64,000 bases of DNA from Halopseudomonas litoralis (lineage in GTDB: Bacteria > Pseudomonadota > Gammaproteobacteria > Pseudomonadales > Pseudomonadaceae): NCBI RefSeq assembly GCF_900105005.1, contig NZ_LT629748.1:3658001-3722000 (forward strand), read 5' to 3'. The translations under genes were made by a program, and so were the position numbers. Of this stretch, positions 44,288 through 54,079 are shown in pieces. Under the pieces are notes generated by a model. It saw nothing but the letters and a program-made list of their open reading frames with translations. It did no database searches and had not been told where the DNA came from. How positions within the stretch are numbered: the stretch's first letter is position 1; every line of letters begins with the position of its first letter.

Positions 44288-44659
44288 ATGGCCAAGGTCC
44301 TGTTGCTGCTGGCAGCGCTCAGCGGCTTCACCGGCGTGGCGCTGGGCGCCTTTGCCGCCCACGCTCTGCGTAGTCGGCTACCGGAGAAGATGCTGGGTGT
44401 ATTTCAGACCGGAGTGCAATATCAGCTCTGGCACACGGCAGCGCTGATCGGTGTGGCACTGCTCCTGTTGCGCTGGCCTGAAAGTGCGCTGTTCAAGGCC
44501 TCGGGAGCGCTGTTCGTGGTCGGCATTCTGCTGTTTTCCGGCAGCCTGTATCTGATGACCCTCGGCGGTCTGCGCCTGGGCATGGTCACGCCGATCGGTG
44601 GCGTGTGTTTTCTGGCGGCCTGGGTGTGTTTCGGAATGGGTGTCTGGCGTTCGATGTGA
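44288..44659 (+). CDS. DUF423 membrane protein
   Basis: A 123-residue protein with about four membrane helices, beginning MAKVLLLLAALSGFTGVALGAFAAHAL, the DUF423 signature with LWHTAALIGVALLLL, then GLRLGMVTPIGGVCFLAAWVCF. GGAG ribosome site. Divergent from mtgA in the Pseudomonas order mtgA-DUF423-thiS. Function unknown. Confidence 0.9.
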   Translation: MAKVLLLLAALSGFTGVALGAFAAHALRSRLPEKMLGVFQTGVQYQLWHTAALIGVALLLLRWPESALFKASGALFVVGILLFSGSLYLMTLGGLRLGMVTPIGGVCFLAAWVCFGMGVWRSM

Positions 44660-44747
44660 CTCGCTGCCGACACGCCCAACGATAGGCAGGCAAGCCCGTT
44701 TCACGCTATCATGACCGGCCTGATTCCTGACTTCATCGAGTTGTTCC

Positions 44748-44948
44748 ATGCAGATCAAATTGAATGGCGAAGCCCATCCTCTCGATTCCTCCATCAGCCT
44801 GGCCGACCTGGTCGAGCAGCTGGAATTGACCGGCAAGCGACTGGCCGTCGAGCTGAATCTGGAGATCGTGCCGCGTAGTCAGTATGCCGACACACGTCTG
44901 AACGACGGTGATCGGGTCGAAATCGTCCACGCCATTGGCGGCGGCTAG
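44748..44948 (+). CDS. thiS: Sulfur carrier protein ThiS
   Basis: A 66-residue ubiquitin-fold protein ending in the reactive Gly-Gly (HAIGGG), which is thiocarboxylated to give sulfur for the thiazole of thiamin. The core [22 protein letters not shown] is typical. 29 bp upstream of thiG, so one operon. No TPP riboswitch could be seen in the 88-bp leader. Confidence 0.95.
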   Translation: MQIKLNGEAHPLDSSISLADLVEQLELTGKRLAVELNLEIVPRSQYADTRLNDGDRVEIVHAIGGG

Positions 44949-44977
44949 AAACCTCTCTGGTTGCCGCGGAGAAACCT

Positions 44978-45778
44978 ATGACAGATATGCAACAAGACGC
45001 GCTGGAAATTGCCGGTGTTCGTTACCGTTCCCGCCTTTTGGTCGGCACCGGAAAGTACAAGGACATGGACGAAACGCGGGATGCCATCGAAGCCTCGGGC
45101 GCGGAAATCGTCACCGTGGCCATCCGCCGCACCAATATTGGCCAGAATCCCGGAGAGCCTAATCTGCTCGATGTGGTTCCGCCGGATCGTTACACCATCC
45201 TGCCCAACACCGCCGGTTGCTTTACCGCAGAGGATGCGGTGCGCACGTGCCGCCTGGCCCGCGAGCTGCTGGATGGCCGCAACCTGGTCAAGCTGGAAGT
45301 GCTGGCTGATCAGAAGACCCTGTTCCCCAACGTGGTAGAAACCATTAAAGCCGCCGAAGTGCTGGTCAAGGATGGTTTTGATGTCATGGTTTACACCAGC
45401 GACGACCCGATCATCGCCCGCCAGCTGGCGGAGATCGGCTGCGTGGCGGTGATGCCGCTGGCCGGCCTGATCGGTTCCGGTCTGGGCATCTGCAACCCCT
45501 ACAACCTGCGGATCATTCTCGAAGAAGCCACCGTACCGGTATTGGTCGATGCGGGTGTGGGTACCGCTTCGGACGCAACCATTGCCATGGAGCTGGGCTG
45601 TGCCGGAGTGTTGATGAATACGGCTATCGCCGGGGCGCAGAAGCCGGTATTGATGGCCGAGGCGATGAAGCATGCTGTGCTCGCTGGCCGTGGTGCTTAC
45701 CTGGCGGGGCGCATGCCACGTCGATTGTACGCTGCTGCTTCCTCGCCTCTGGAAGGAACCTTTGTCGGAAATGAGTGA
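44978..45778 (+). CDS. thiG: Thiazole synthase ThiG
   Basis: Joins ThiS thiocarboxylate, dehydroglycine and deoxyxylulose 5-phosphate into the thiamin thiazole. The 266-residue TIM-barrel has [25 protein letters not shown], the phosphate-binding [13 protein letters not shown] and [13 protein letters not shown]. The C-terminal end overlaps the trmB start (ATGAGTGA). Order thiS-thiG-trmB is that of Pseudomonas. Confidence 0.97.
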   Translation: MTDMQQDALEIAGVRYRSRLLVGTGKYKDMDETRDAIEASGAEIVTVAIRRTNIGQNPGEPNLLDVVPPDRYTILPNTAGCFTAEDAVRTCRLARELLDGRNLVKLEVLADQKTLFPNVVETIKAAEVLVKDGFDVMVYTSDDPIIARQLAEIGCVAVMPLAGLIGSGLGICNPYNLRIILEEATVPVLVDAGVGTASDATIAMELGCAGVLMNTAIAGAQKPVLMAEAMKHAVLAGRGAYLAGRMPRRLYAAASSPLEGTFVGNE

Positions 45779-46502
45779 GATGAACGAGAGCCAGGACCCG
45801 GAGCAGACCCCGGACGCTGAAGGTCACCCGCGCCGTACCATCCGCAGTTTCGTGATGCGTGCCGGGCGCATGACCGAAGGCCAGCAACGCGGCGTGGAGA
45901 AGGGCTGGCCACAGTTTGGTCTGAGCCTGGCTGACGGCGCGCTGGATCTGGATGCGGTGTTTGGCCGTCAGGCGCCACGTACTCTGGAGATCGGCTTCGG
46001 CATGGGGCATTCCCTGCTGGAAATGGCCCAGGCTGCGCCGGAGCAGGATTTTATCGGTATCGAAGTGCACCGTCCCGGTGTCGGCGCGCTGCTCAATGGC
46101 GTACTCAATGCCGGCGTGCAGAATGTGCGGGTGTATGACTGCGATGCCATCGAAGTGCTGAATCAGGCGGTTCCTGACGGTAGCCTCGACCGCCTGCTGC
46201 TGTTCTTCCCTGACCCATGGCACAAGAAGAAGCACAACAAGCGGCGCATCGTGCAGCCGGCGTTTGCCGAATTGGTGCGGCGCAAGCTGAAGGTTGGTGG
46301 CGTGCTGCATATGGCCACTGACTGGGAACATTATGCCGAGCAGATGCTTGAGGTGATGAGCGTAGCGCCCGGTTATCGTAACCAGGCAGCCGATGGCACT
46401 TTCGTCTCCCGCCCGGAGGAGCGTCCGATTACCAAGTTCGAAAAGCGCGGTGAGCGGCTGGGGCATGGGGTCTGGGATCTGAAGTTCGAGCGCATCGACT
46501 AG
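45771..46502 (+). CDS. trmB: tRNA (guanine-N7-)-methyltransferase TrmB
   Basis: Makes m7G46 in tRNA. From ATG 45771, which overlaps the thiG stop, it has 243 residues with the SAM site [15 protein letters not shown], the acidic [12 protein letters not shown] and the family signature [20 protein letters not shown] start at 45780 is also possible. A GCTGGCC/GGCCAGC hairpin follows. Confidence 0.96.
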   Translation: MSEMNESQDPEQTPDAEGHPRRTIRSFVMRAGRMTEGQQRGVEKGWPQFGLSLADGALDLDAVFGRQAPRTLEIGFGMGHSLLEMAQAAPEQDFIGIEVHRPGVGALLNGVLNAGVQNVRVYDCDAIEVLNQAVPDGSLDRLLLFFPDPWHKKKHNKRRIVQPAFAELVRRKLKVGGVLHMATDWEHYAEQMLEVMSVAPGYRNQAADGTFVSRPEERPITKFEKRGERLGHGVWDLKFERID

Positions 46503-46513
46503 CCTGTGCTGGT

Positions 46514-46531
46514 GCTGGCCGCAAGGCCAGC
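46514..46531 (+). terminator. Hairpin after trmB, terminator-like without T-tract
   Basis: GCTGGCC-GCAA-GGCCAGC, a perfect 7-bp stem with a GNRA-type tetraloop, begins 12 bp after the trmB stop. With no T-run it could be a processing or weak termination site. Confidence 0.5.
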
Positions 46532-46686
46532 CAATATCAGCGGGCACGGAGTCAACCGGCAAACTCTAGGCGCGCCATCGGTCCTGCCTATGACCTCCCA
46601 TAGCAATTACCAAGAGTAATGGTCCGATCGGGCCCTGCTACCTACACTGGCTTCCATCCAGACCAACAATCTGCAGCGGAGCCACC

Positions 46687-47547
46687 ATGCAATTTGAAAC
46701 CCTCGATTATCAGGTACAGGACGGTATTCTCACCCTGACCCTCAACCGCCCTGAGCGGATGAATGCCTTCAATGGCCCGATGCGTCGGGAGCTGATCGCT
46801 GCCTTCGATGCAGCTGACGCCGATGACGCCGTGCGGGTGATCATTGTCACCGGTGCCGGGCGCGCCTTCTGTGCCGGCGCCGATCTGGAGAAGGGCGGCG
46901 ATACCTTCAACCGCCATACCCGGAGCGATCAGCCCGAGGGCGCCGATCTGCGCGACGGCGGCGGTACTGTCTCGCTGCGCATCTACGAATGCACCAAGCC
47001 GGTGATCGGCGCATTCAATGGCGCAGCGGTGGGTGTGGGCGTGACCATGACCTTGCCGATGGATATCCGCCTGGCCTCGACCACTGCCAAATTCGGTTTT
47101 GTGTTTGCCCGCCGTGGCATCACCATGGAGGCCTGCTCCAGCTGGTTCCTGCCGCGCCTTGTGGGCCCTATGCAGGCAATGGAGTGGGCTTACACCGGCC
47201 GTGTGTTCGGCGCGGAGGAAGCGCTCAAGGGTGGTTTGGTCCGCAGCATTCATGAGCCGGACGAGCTCATGCCGGCGGCCTACGAACTGGCCCGGGAAAT
47301 TGCCGACAACACCGCGCCCATGTCGGCCCTGCTCAATCGCCAGATGATCTGGCGCATGCTGGGTGCCGATCATCCGATGGAAGCGCACAAGATCGATTCG
47401 CGGGCGATTGCCTTTATGGGTGAGTCCGAGGATGCCAAGGAGGGCGTACGCTCTTTCCTGGAAAAACGCGCTCCCGAGTTCAAGCTCAGTACCAGCGCGG
47501 ATCGGCCGGAGTTCTATCCCTGGTGGGACGAGCGCCCCTTCGAGTAA
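46687..47547 (+). CDS. Crotonase-family enoyl-CoA hydratase/isomerase
   Basis: A 286-residue crotonase. RPERMNAFNGPMRRELIAAFDAAD, the oxyanion-hole loop GAGRAFCAGADLEKG (about 57-71) and the second loop GAFNGAAVGVGVTMTLPMDIRLAST (about 107-131) are clear; acid residue positions vary among hydratases, so the exact reaction (hydration or isomerisation of acyl-CoA) is open. GGAG ribosome site. Its stop abuts the stop of the convergent thioesterase with no spacer. Confidence 0.9.
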   Translation: MQFETLDYQVQDGILTLTLNRPERMNAFNGPMRRELIAAFDAADADDAVRVIIVTGAGRAFCAGADLEKGGDTFNRHTRSDQPEGADLRDGGGTVSLRIYECTKPVIGAFNGAAVGVGVTMTLPMDIRLASTTAKFGFVFARRGITMEACSSWFLPRLVGPMQAMEWAYTGRVFGAEEALKGGLVRSIHEPDELMPAAYELAREIADNTAPMSALLNRQMIWRMLGADHPMEAHKIDSRAIAFMGESEDAKEGVRSFLEKRAPEFKLSTSADRPEFYPWWDERPFE

Positions 47548-47982
47548 TCAGCGATCTACCAGCAATCGCTCCAGCGCCGCGCGTGGCCCCGGTGGAATCG
47601 GGCAGGCGCGGTTGCTGGCGCGCTCGACGAACACATGGACGAAACGCCCAGCGGCGCAGGCTTCGGTCTCCCCGGCCTTGAACAGTGCCAGTTCGTAATG
47701 CACGGAGCTGTTGCCCAGCTTCGCTACCCGCACCCCTATCTCGATCGGCTCGGGAAAGGCCACCGGTGCAAAGTAGTCACAGCCGGAACTGACCACAAAA
47801 GCCACTTGCTCGCCCAGGTGAATATCCAGCCTGCCCTCGTTGATCAACCAGCTGTTCACCGCGCTGTCGAAAAAGGCGTAGTAGGTGACGTTGTTGATAT
47901 GCCCGTAGATATCGTTGTCGTGCCAACGAGTGGTGATGGGGTGCAGGTAGGGGTAATCGTTGCGATGATGGGTGGTGGTCAT
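47548..47982 (-). CDS. Hot-dog-fold acyl-CoA thioesterase (YbgC/4HBT family)
   Basis: From ATG 47982 it has 144 residues with the 4HBT signature: WHDNDIYGHINNVTYYAFFDSAVNSWL (about 20-46), whose Asp is the likely catalytic residue, then VVSSGCDYFAPVAFPEPI and LFKAGETEACAAGRFVHVFVER. Acts on acyl-CoAs; partnering the crotonase is inference from location. A longer frame upstream covers a repeat and is rejected. Confidence 0.9.
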   Translation of the reverse strand: MTTTHHRNDYPYLHPITTRWHDNDIYGHINNVTYYAFFDSAVNSWLINEGRLDIHLGEQVAFVVSSGCDYFAPVAFPEPIEIGVRVAKLGNSSVHYELALFKAGETEACAAGRFVHVFVERASNRACPIPPGPRAALERLLVDR

Positions 47983-48021
47983 GAAGGGGCTCGGTCTCAA
48001 TGAAGGGGTAGCAGCACCTTG

Positions 48022-48114
48022 GGGGTGCAGCGCGCCTGCGCTACGCCGGTGGACTGTCTGATGCGCTAGTGACGCCGATCTGTCCGCAGTCGTCGAGCGA
48101 GCGCTCGACAACCC
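48022..48114. repeat. REP-type composite palindromic element, second copy
   Basis: The 16-mer GCGCCTGCGCTACGCC (48032-48047) is identical to 23611-23626, and 44 bp further GTCGAGC-GAGC-GCTCGAC (48092-48109) is followed by AACCCG, as at 23659-23682. Both elements lie in a gap between genes. Confidence 0.65.
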
Positions 48115-48124
48115 GGTACCTGTA

Positions 48125-49285
48125 TCAATACGCCTGCCGATAAATCGCCAGGGCATCGGCCTCGGTCACTTCCCGCAGATTGTTCACCAGCAGCCGTTGT
48201 TGCAACATGGCCTCGCTTGCCAGCAGCTCCAGGCTGCTCTCCGGCACGCCGGCATCGCGCAGGCGACTGGGCAGGTTGCAGCGGGGGCTGAGTTGCGAGA
48301 GCGCAGTGATCAGCTGATCGGTCAGGCTGGCATCATCCCCAGGATTGCAGTCCGGCACCAGCAGCGGTGTCAGCTCGGCATACAGCGACTCGGCAGCCGG
48401 CGCATTGAAGGAAACCACGCTGGGCAATACCAGCGCGTTGGATAGGCCATGGGGAATATGGAAATGCCCACCCAGGGGATAGGCCAAGGCATGTACCGCC
48501 GCCACTGGCGCGTTGGCAAAGGCCTGTCCGGCGAGCAGCGAGCCGAGCAGCATGGCCTGTCGTGATGCGCGGTTGCTGCCGTTGTGCACTGCCTCGTCCA
48601 GATTCCCGGCCAACAGGCGCAGTGCCTCACGGGCGAGCATATCGGACAGCGGATTCTTTTTCAGTTTGCTTGTGTAAGCCTCAATGGCATGCACCATGGC
48701 GTCGATGCCAGTGGCGGCGGTGACCGCCGATGGCAGTCCGAGCGTCAATTCGGCGTCCAGTACCGCCAGATCCGGCAACAGCAAAGGTGATACCACGCCG
48801 GTCTTGGTGGTTGCGCCGGTAGTGATGATGGCAATCTGCGTGACTTCCGAGCCGGTACCGGCAGTGGTCGGCACCTGAATCAGTGGCAGACGCTGGCCCT
48901 TGGCATTATCCACACCGTAGATGTCAGCCAGGCTTTGCTGGCTGTGCGGATGGGCCAGCAGCGCCACCAGTTTGGCCACGTCCATCGAACTGCCGCCACC
49001 GAAGCCAATGATCAACTGCGCATTCATCTCCCGTGCCTGTCGAATGGCGGCCAGCACTACCTCCTCCGGCGGATCGGCCACGACCTGATCAAATACCTCG
49101 ACACTCATGCCGGTATCAGCGAACCCCGGCAGTACATCACCGAGCAGGCCCAGCTGGGTAATGCCGGGGTCAGTGATGATCAATACCCGCTGCGCATCTC
49201 GCTCCCGACACAGCTGCGCGAGGCGGCTGGCAGCACCGGTTTCACAGAGAATTCGAGCGGTGGTGGCGAAGCTGAAAGATGGCAT
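48125..49285 (-). CDS. Iron-containing alcohol dehydrogenase
   Basis: A group III (iron-activated) alcohol dehydrogenase of 386 residues from ATG 49285. NAD site GFGGGSSMDVAKLVALLAHP (about 94-113), VPTTAGTGSEVTQIAIIT and metal ligands in TGIDAMVHAIEAYTSK and VHALAYPLGGHFHIPHGLSNALVLP. Substrate alcohol or aldehyde unknown. The gene lies between hemW and the thioesterase, and its promoter should be in the 49286-49465 gap together with a structured repeat. Confidence 0.92.
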   Translation of the reverse strand: MPSFSFATTARILCETGAASRLAQLCRERDAQRVLIITDPGITQLGLLGDVLPGFADTGMSVEVFDQVVADPPEEVVLAAIRQAREMNAQLIIGFGGGSSMDVAKLVALLAHPHSQQSLADIYGVDNAKGQRLPLIQVPTTAGTGSEVTQIAIITTGATTKTGVVSPLLLPDLAVLDAELTLGLPSAVTAATGIDAMVHAIEAYTSKLKKNPLSDMLAREALRLLAGNLDEAVHNGSNRASRQAMLLGSLLAGQAFANAPVAAVHALAYPLGGHFHIPHGLSNALVLPSVVSFNAPAAESLYAELTPLLVPDCNPGDDASLTDQLITALSQLSPRCNLPSRLRDAGVPESSLELLASEAMLQQRLLVNNLREVTEADALAIYRQAY

Positions 49286-49413
49286 GGACACCTCGTGGTC
49301 GCAGATGGCAGAAGGATGAGCATTCACTGTAGGGGGACGAGTGCCGAGCGGCAAGCGCAGGCGGGACAGATCGACTGCCGTGAATACCGGACCATGCACA
49401 TAGACACTCCGCA

Positions 49414-49460
49414 CCGCCTGCCGGGACGTTCCGCGTCCGCTCTTGCGGTCAGGCAGGCGG
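49414..49460. other. Multi-arm inverted repeat just after hemW
   Basis: Outer arms CCGCCTGCC (49414-49422) and GGCAGGCGG (49452-49460) pair perfectly. Inside are GGACG/CGTCC (49424-49438) and CCGC/GCGG (49437-49448), partly overlapping, so two inner folds compete. No T-tract. It lies 5 bp downstream of the hemW stop and could be an end-of-transcript structure or a small repeat. Confidence 0.55.
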
Positions 49461-49465
49461 TTGGT

Positions 49466-50623
49466 TCAGAGGAACATTTCCAGCAGATCATTGAGGAACA
49501 GCCGGCCTTGCGCGGTAGGGCGTAACTGTTGCTGCCAGGGTTCCAGCAGGCCGCGTTCCACGGCGCTGTCCAGTACGGGGGCGATGTCGGCGATGGCCTG
49601 GCCGGTGCGCTCGGTGTACCAGGCGCTGGGGACGCCATCGACCAGACGCAGAGCGTTCATCAGGAAGTCGAAGGGCAGTTCGCTGGCGCTGAAGCTCTTG
49701 CGACCGGCGCAGAAAGGTTTGTCCGGGTTCAGATAATCGGTCGGCTGACGGGTCTTCCAGTAGCGTTCGATACGTCCGTCGGCGTGGCTCAGCTTGCCGT
49801 GGGCGCCGGCGCCGATGCCGAGGAAATCGCCGTATTGCCAGTAGTTGAGGTTGTGCCGGGCACGGCGATCATCCCGCGCATAGGCGGAGATCTCATATTG
49901 GGCATAGCTGGCGTCGGCCAGCCGCGCCTGTCCGGCTTCCTGGATATCCCACAACACCTCATCTTCGGGCAGTTTCGGTGGGCGTGAGTAGAACACCGTG
50001 TTCGGTTCCAGCGTCAGCTGATACCAGGACAGATGCTCCGGCCCGAGCGCAATTGCCTGCTCGATATCGGCCAGTGCCTGCTCCAGTGTCTGACTGGGCA
50101 GGCCGTGCATCAGGTCCAGATTGAGGTTGTCGAAGCCGGCGCGGCGCGCCATGTCCACTGCGGCCAGCGCCTCGCGACCATCATGGATACGGCCCAGTGC
50201 CTTGAGGTGATCCGGGTTGAAGCTCTGGATGCCGATGGACAGGCGGTTGATACCGGCGGCGCGGTAGTCCTTGAACTTGGCCTGCTCGAAGGTGCCGGGG
50301 TTGGCTTCCAGGGTGATTTCGATGTTGCTGGCAAAACGCAGTCGCCGCTGCATGGCTGTAAGTAGCCGGCCGAGGCCGGCGGCAGAAAACAGGCTCGGGG
50401 TGCCGCCGCCGAAGAAGATCGAGGTCAGTTCGCGGCCGTGCGCATGCGCCAGGTCCGCATCCAGATCGGCGATCAGCGCATCGATATAGGCGTCTTCGGG
50501 AAGGCCACCCTGGTGGGTATGCGAATTGAAGTCGCAATAGGGGCATTTGCGCACGCACCAGGGAATATGCACATAGGCCGCAAGAGGAGGCAGCGCCATA
50601 TCGCCCGTTTCAATATTGCTCAC
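49466..50623 (-). CDS. hemW: Heme chaperone HemW (radical SAM, coproporphyrinogen oxidase-like)
   Basis: A 385-residue radical-SAM protein with the cluster motif [10 protein letters not shown] (CX3CX2C) near residue 22, then [10 protein letters not shown]. It belongs to the HemW branch rather than HemN, which carries a longer N-terminus and an extra cysteine arrangement. HemW binds heme and passes it to target proteins. The ATG overlaps the rdgB stop (ATGA). Confidence 0.94.
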   Translation of the reverse strand: MSNIETGDMALPPLAAYVHIPWCVRKCPYCDFNSHTHQGGLPEDAYIDALIADLDADLAHAHGRELTSIFFGGGTPSLFSAAGLGRLLTAMQRRLRFASNIEITLEANPGTFEQAKFKDYRAAGINRLSIGIQSFNPDHLKALGRIHDGREALAAVDMARRAGFDNLNLDLMHGLPSQTLEQALADIEQAIALGPEHLSWYQLTLEPNTVFYSRPPKLPEDEVLWDIQEAGQARLADASYAQYEISAYARDDRRARHNLNYWQYGDFLGIGAGAHGKLSHADGRIERYWKTRQPTDYLNPDKPFCAGRKSFSASELPFDFLMNALRLVDGVPSAWYTERTGQAIADIAPVLDSAVERGLLEPWQQQLRPTAQGRLFLNDLLEMFL

Positions 50624-51228
50624 ACCAACCCCAGGCGGGCACGCAGCAATACCATGGCCCGTGCGCGGTGGCTGAGCTGGTTCTTCTGTTCGGCAGGCAG
50701 CTCGGCACTGGAGACGCCCAGCTCGGGCACCAGAAACAGCGGGTCATAGCCGAACCCGTGCTCACCTTGCGCCGCATGCAGAATGCGTCCTTCCCAGGCG
50801 CCTTCGCAGATGATCGGTACCGGGTCATCGGCATGACGTACCAGCGCCAGTGCGCAGATGAAGCGTGCGCCGCGCTGCTCGTCGGCCACGTGCTTCAAGG
50901 CGTCGAGCAACTTGGTATTGTTGGCGGCGTCGCCCTGGCCGTCAGCGTAGCGCGCCGAGTAGATGCCGGGTGCGCCACCGAGGGCATCGACCGCCAGCCC
51001 CGAGTCGTCGGCCAGCGCTGGCAGGCCGGACGCTTGCGAAGCGTGACGGGCCTTGATGATGGCGTTCTCGATAAAGCTCAGACCGGTCTCTTCGGCTTCT
51101 TCGCTGATGAAGCGGCTCTGCGGCAGCACCTCGATGTGCTCGCCGAGCATGGCCTGCAGCTCCTTGAGCTTGCCGGCATTATTGCTGGCCAGTACCAGCT
51201 GGCTGAACGGCAATGTGACTTTATTCAT
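50620..51228 (-). CDS. rdgB: dITP/XTP pyrophosphatase (RdgB/HAM1)
   Basis: Cleans non-canonical purine nucleoside triphosphates. From ATG 51228 it has 202 residues with [15 protein letters not shown] at the start, the conserved [26 protein letters not shown] and [14 protein letters not shown] 37-residue upstream extension is not supported. The start overlaps the DUF4426 stop by 8 bp. Confidence 0.96.
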   Translation of the reverse strand: MNKVTLPFSQLVLASNNAGKLKELQAMLGEHIEVLPQSRFISEEAEETGLSFIENAIIKARHASQASGLPALADDSGLAVDALGGAPGIYSARYADGQGDAANNTKLLDALKHVADEQRGARFICALALVRHADDPVPIICEGAWEGRILHAAQGEHGFGYDPLFLVPELGVSSAELPAEQKNQLSHRARAMVLLRARLGLV

Positions 51229-51670
51229 CGGGGTGAAACTCCTGCTGGAAACGCAGGGTATGCGTCGGCGCCCCTTCTTCTGCCTGGATTCTGACCTCGA
51301 ACTGCAGCAGTCCGCGTTGGCCAGCAGTGTAGTTGGCAACGAAGTACACGGCGTCCTGTTCCTTCACGCGGATGAACTGCAGTGGCGTGGTCTGTTGCAA
51401 CAGGTTCTTCACCGTGCCCTCGACGCGTGCGTCCACCGCCTGGGGGCCCTCGGCGCTGTTGCGCTGTACGGCAATGTTCACCACGCCTTGTCGGGGGCCG
51501 CGCTGCAAGCCGGTGGCTGCAGCTATGTCCGGTTGCAGAAAGGAGCTGTTAAAGGTGTTGTGATACACCAGCAGGTCGCCGAAGCGTTGCGGGCTTTGCG
51601 CCGGGCCTTGCTGGGCGGAGGCGACGGTGGTGGCGAGCATCAGCAGGCCGGCGATCAGAATGCGTTTCAT
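51221..51670 (-). CDS. DUF4426 periplasmic protein
   Basis: A 149-residue protein starting at ATG 51670 with an AAGGAG site. Signal peptide to about ASAQQ, then a beta-rich domain with [26 protein letters not shown] and [12 protein letters not shown], matching DUF4426. It lies in the conserved metW-DUF4426-rdgB-hemW order. Function unknown. Confidence 0.9.
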   Translation of the reverse strand: MKRILIAGLLMLATTVASAQQGPAQSPQRFGDLLVYHNTFNSSFLQPDIAAATGLQRGPRQGVVNIAVQRNSAEGPQAVDARVEGTVKNLLQQTTPLQFIRVKEQDAVYFVANYTAGQRGLLQFEVRIQAEEGAPTHTLRFQQEFHPDE

Positions 51671-51683
51671 GGTCAACTCCTTG

Positions 51684-52280
51684 TCAGCGCGTGACACGGT
51701 AAATGGCGACTTCGCCGAGCAGGTTGGGCCACCTGGCGCTCAACGTGCTGCTGCGATGGGTCTGGTCCACCACCAGACGATCAAGGATGCGTACCGAGCG
51801 CTCATGGCACAGCTTCTCGAAATCCTTGAAGGTACAGAAGTGAATGTTGGGTGTGTTGTACCAGGTATAGGGCATGAACTCGGAGACCGGCATGCGGCCT
51901 TTGGTGCCCAGATACAACCGGCAACGCCAGTGTCCGAAGTTCGGAAATGTGAGGATGGCTTCGCGGCCGATACGCAGCATGTCTTCCAGAATGCGGTCGG
52001 GATAATGCACCGCCTGCAGCGCCTGGGTCATGACCACGGTATCAAAACTCTGGTCCTCGAAGTTGTCCAGCTCCTGATCCAGATCCTTCTCGATCACGTT
52101 TACGCCTTTGCGGATGCAGCTGTTGATCTTGTCCGGATCGATCTCCATGCCGTAGCCGCGCACGTCTTTGTGGGATTGCAGGTATTGCAGCAGTTCGCCA
52201 TCGCCGCAGCCCAGGTCGAGCAGGCGACTGCCGGGTTGAATCCACTTCTGGATGATCTGCAGATCAGCGCGCAGGCTCAT
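51684..52280 (-). CDS. metW: Methionine biosynthesis protein MetW
   Basis: A 198-residue class I methyltransferase-fold protein that partners MetX in methionine synthesis. SAM motif [15 protein letters not shown] (about 23-37), MEIDPDKI, and [12 protein letters not shown]. The ATG at 52280 overlaps the metX stop (ATGA), implying coupled translation. MetW is known to be needed for full MetX activity. Confidence 0.95.
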   Translation of the reverse strand: MSLRADLQIIQKWIQPGSRLLDLGCGDGELLQYLQSHKDVRGYGMEIDPDKINSCIRKGVNVIEKDLDQELDNFEDQSFDTVVMTQALQAVHYPDRILEDMLRIGREAILTFPNFGHWRCRLYLGTKGRMPVSEFMPYTWYNTPNIHFCTFKDFEKLCHERSVRILDRLVVDQTHRSSTLSARWPNLLGEVAIYRVTR

Positions 52281-53419
52281 GCGTCCACCTCGATACAATT
52301 CATGTAACTGGCCAGTGCTTCAACGTAGCGCGGAATCGGCAACAGAAAGGCATCGTGGCCCTGGGCGGCCTCGATTTCCAGATAGCTGACGTTCTTGCGC
52401 GCGGCCATCAGCGCATTGGCCAGCTCGCGTGAGCGGGCCGGCGGAAAGCGCCAGTCGGTGGTGAAGGACATCACCATGCAGCGCGCGGTAACCGGCGCCA
52501 GCGCCTTGGCCAGATCGTCGCCGTGGGCCTGGGCGGGGTCGTAATAGTCCAGCGCCTTGGTCATCAGCAGATAGGTGTTGGCATCAAATCGCTCGGAGAA
52601 TTCCTGGCCCTGATAGCGCAGATAGCTCTCCACCTGGAACTCGACACTGCTGATATCGTAATTGAGACGCTCGGTACGCAATTCGCGGCCGAATTTCTTG
52701 CCCATGGCGTCATCCGACAGATAGGTGATATGCCCGACCATCCGCGCCAGTCCGAGGCCGCGCTTGGGGATGACCCCGAAGGCCGCATAGTCGCCGCCAT
52801 GGAAGTCCGGATCGGTGATGATCGCCTGGCGTGCCACTTCATTGAAGGCAATATTCTGCGCCGACAGCTTGGAGGCGGTGGCGATGGCCACGCAATGCCG
52901 TACGCGGTCGGGATAATGAATGGCCCACTGCAGTGCTTGCATGCCGCCGAGGCTGCCGCCAACCACCGCTGCCCAGCAGTCGATATCCAGATGGTCGGCC
53001 AGCTGCGCCTGACTGTTGACCCAGTCCTCGACGACAATCATCGGAAAGTTGCCGCCCCAGGTCTTGCCGGTCTGCGGGTCGATGCTCAGCGGGCCGGTCG
53101 AGCCGTGGCAGCCGCCGAGGTTGTTCAGACTGACAACGAAGAAGCGGTTGGTATCGATGGGCTTGCCCGGCCCGATACAGGCGTCCCACCAGCCCGGCTT
53201 GCGTTCATCCTCGCTGTGATAACCAGCGGCGTGGTGATGACCGGACAGGGCGTGGCAGACCAGCACGGCATTGCTGCGGCTGGCGTTCAACTGGCCATAG
53301 GTTTCGTAGACCAGCTCATATTCAGGCAAGGTCCGACCGCAGGCCAGCTGCAGGGGCTCCGTGAAGGTCTGGCGTTGCGGCGAGACCAGGCCGACGGAAT
53401 CAGCAGGGAATCTGGACAT
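52277..53419 (-). CDS. metX: Homoserine O-acyltransferase MetX
   Basis: Activates homoserine for methionine synthesis; Pseudomonas MetX enzymes use succinyl-CoA. The 380-residue alpha/beta-hydrolase-fold protein has [12 protein letters not shown], the nucleophile GGSLGGMQ (Ser near residue 150) and the acid-base HDAFLLP. It is the first gene of the metX-metW pair and starts 60 bp after yggT. Confidence 0.95.
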   Translation of the reverse strand: MSRFPADSVGLVSPQRQTFTEPLQLACGRTLPEYELVYETYGQLNASRSNAVLVCHALSGHHHAAGYHSEDERKPGWWDACIGPGKPIDTNRFFVVSLNNLGGCHGSTGPLSIDPQTGKTWGGNFPMIVVEDWVNSQAQLADHLDIDCWAAVVGGSLGGMQALQWAIHYPDRVRHCVAIATASKLSAQNIAFNEVARQAIITDPDFHGGDYAAFGVIPKRGLGLARMVGHITYLSDDAMGKKFGRELRTERLNYDISSVEFQVESYLRYQGQEFSERFDANTYLLMTKALDYYDPAQAHGDDLAKALAPVTARCMVMSFTTDWRFPPARSRELANALMAARKNVSYLEIEAAQGHDAFLLPIPRYVEALASYMNCIEVDA

Positions 53420-53461
53420 GGGGTTTAGTGTTCCTAATATGGATTCGGTGCGTACTGATGC

Positions 53462-53478
53462 GGCAGCTTTACGCTGCC
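53462..53478 (-). terminator. Hairpin directly after yggT
   Basis: GGCAGC and GCTGCC with a 5-nt loop sit one base past the yggT stop. It may terminate or attenuate before metX; there is no T-run. Confidence 0.5.
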
Positions 53479-53479
53479 T

Positions 53480-54070
53480 TCAGAGTGCCAGGGTAAGCCC
53501 CTTGGGCATCCCGGTAGCGATGGCCAGATTGGTCACCAGCAGCATATCCAGTAGATTCAGCGCGATGAAGGCGAATATCGGCGACAGGTCCAGACCACCC
53601 ATGGACGGCAGGATGCGGCGGATCGGAGCCAGCACCGGCTCACACAGCTGATACACCAGCACGGCGGCGGGGTTCTGGCTGTGCGGAGCAACCCAGGACA
53701 GGATCACGCTGATGATCAGGGCGAAGAAGAACACCTTCAGGAACAGTGCGGTGATACCCACCAGCGACCAGACCAGCAGCTGCAGTATCGCCGGCAGGGC
53801 ATAACCCATCAACTTGATGATGATGGCCATGAGCACCATCTGCACAATCAGTGCCAGCACCAGCGAAGCGAAATCGACACCGGCAAAGCCCGGAATCACC
53901 CGGCGCAGGGGACGCAACAGTGGCTGGGTAGCCCGTGCGATGAACTGCGAGATGGGGTTGTAGAAGTCAGCGCGTACCAACTGCAGGATAAAACGCAGCA
54001 GTACCAGCAGCAGATACAGGCTGCCCAGTGTCTGCACTATATAGATGGCTGCCATATTCAGTCCGGTCAT
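53480..54070 (-). CDS. yggT: YggT family membrane protein
   Basis: A 196-residue protein made of two YGGT repeats, each with a pair of membrane helices, containing FYNPISQFIARATQPLLRPLRRVIPG and LCEPVLAPIRRILPSMGGLDLSPIFAFI. GGAG 5 nt before the ATG. Ten bases after proC. Function obscure; the yggS-proC-yggT order is widely conserved. Confidence 0.93.
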   Translation of the reverse strand: MTGLNMAAIYIVQTLGSLYLLLVLLRFILQLVRADFYNPISQFIARATQPLLRPLRRVIPGFAGVDFASLVLALIVQMVLMAIIIKLMGYALPAILQLLVWSLVGITALFLKVFFFALIISVILSWVAPHSQNPAAVLVYQLCEPVLAPIRRILPSMGGLDLSPIFAFIALNLLDMLLVTNLAIATGMPKGLTLAL

Positions 54071-54079
54071 GATGTCTCC

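Noticed and set aside
44660..44747. TPP riboswitch before thiS
   Set aside because: The leader is only 88 nt and lacks the conserved thi-box pairs; in Pseudomonas that riboswitch usually precedes thiC.
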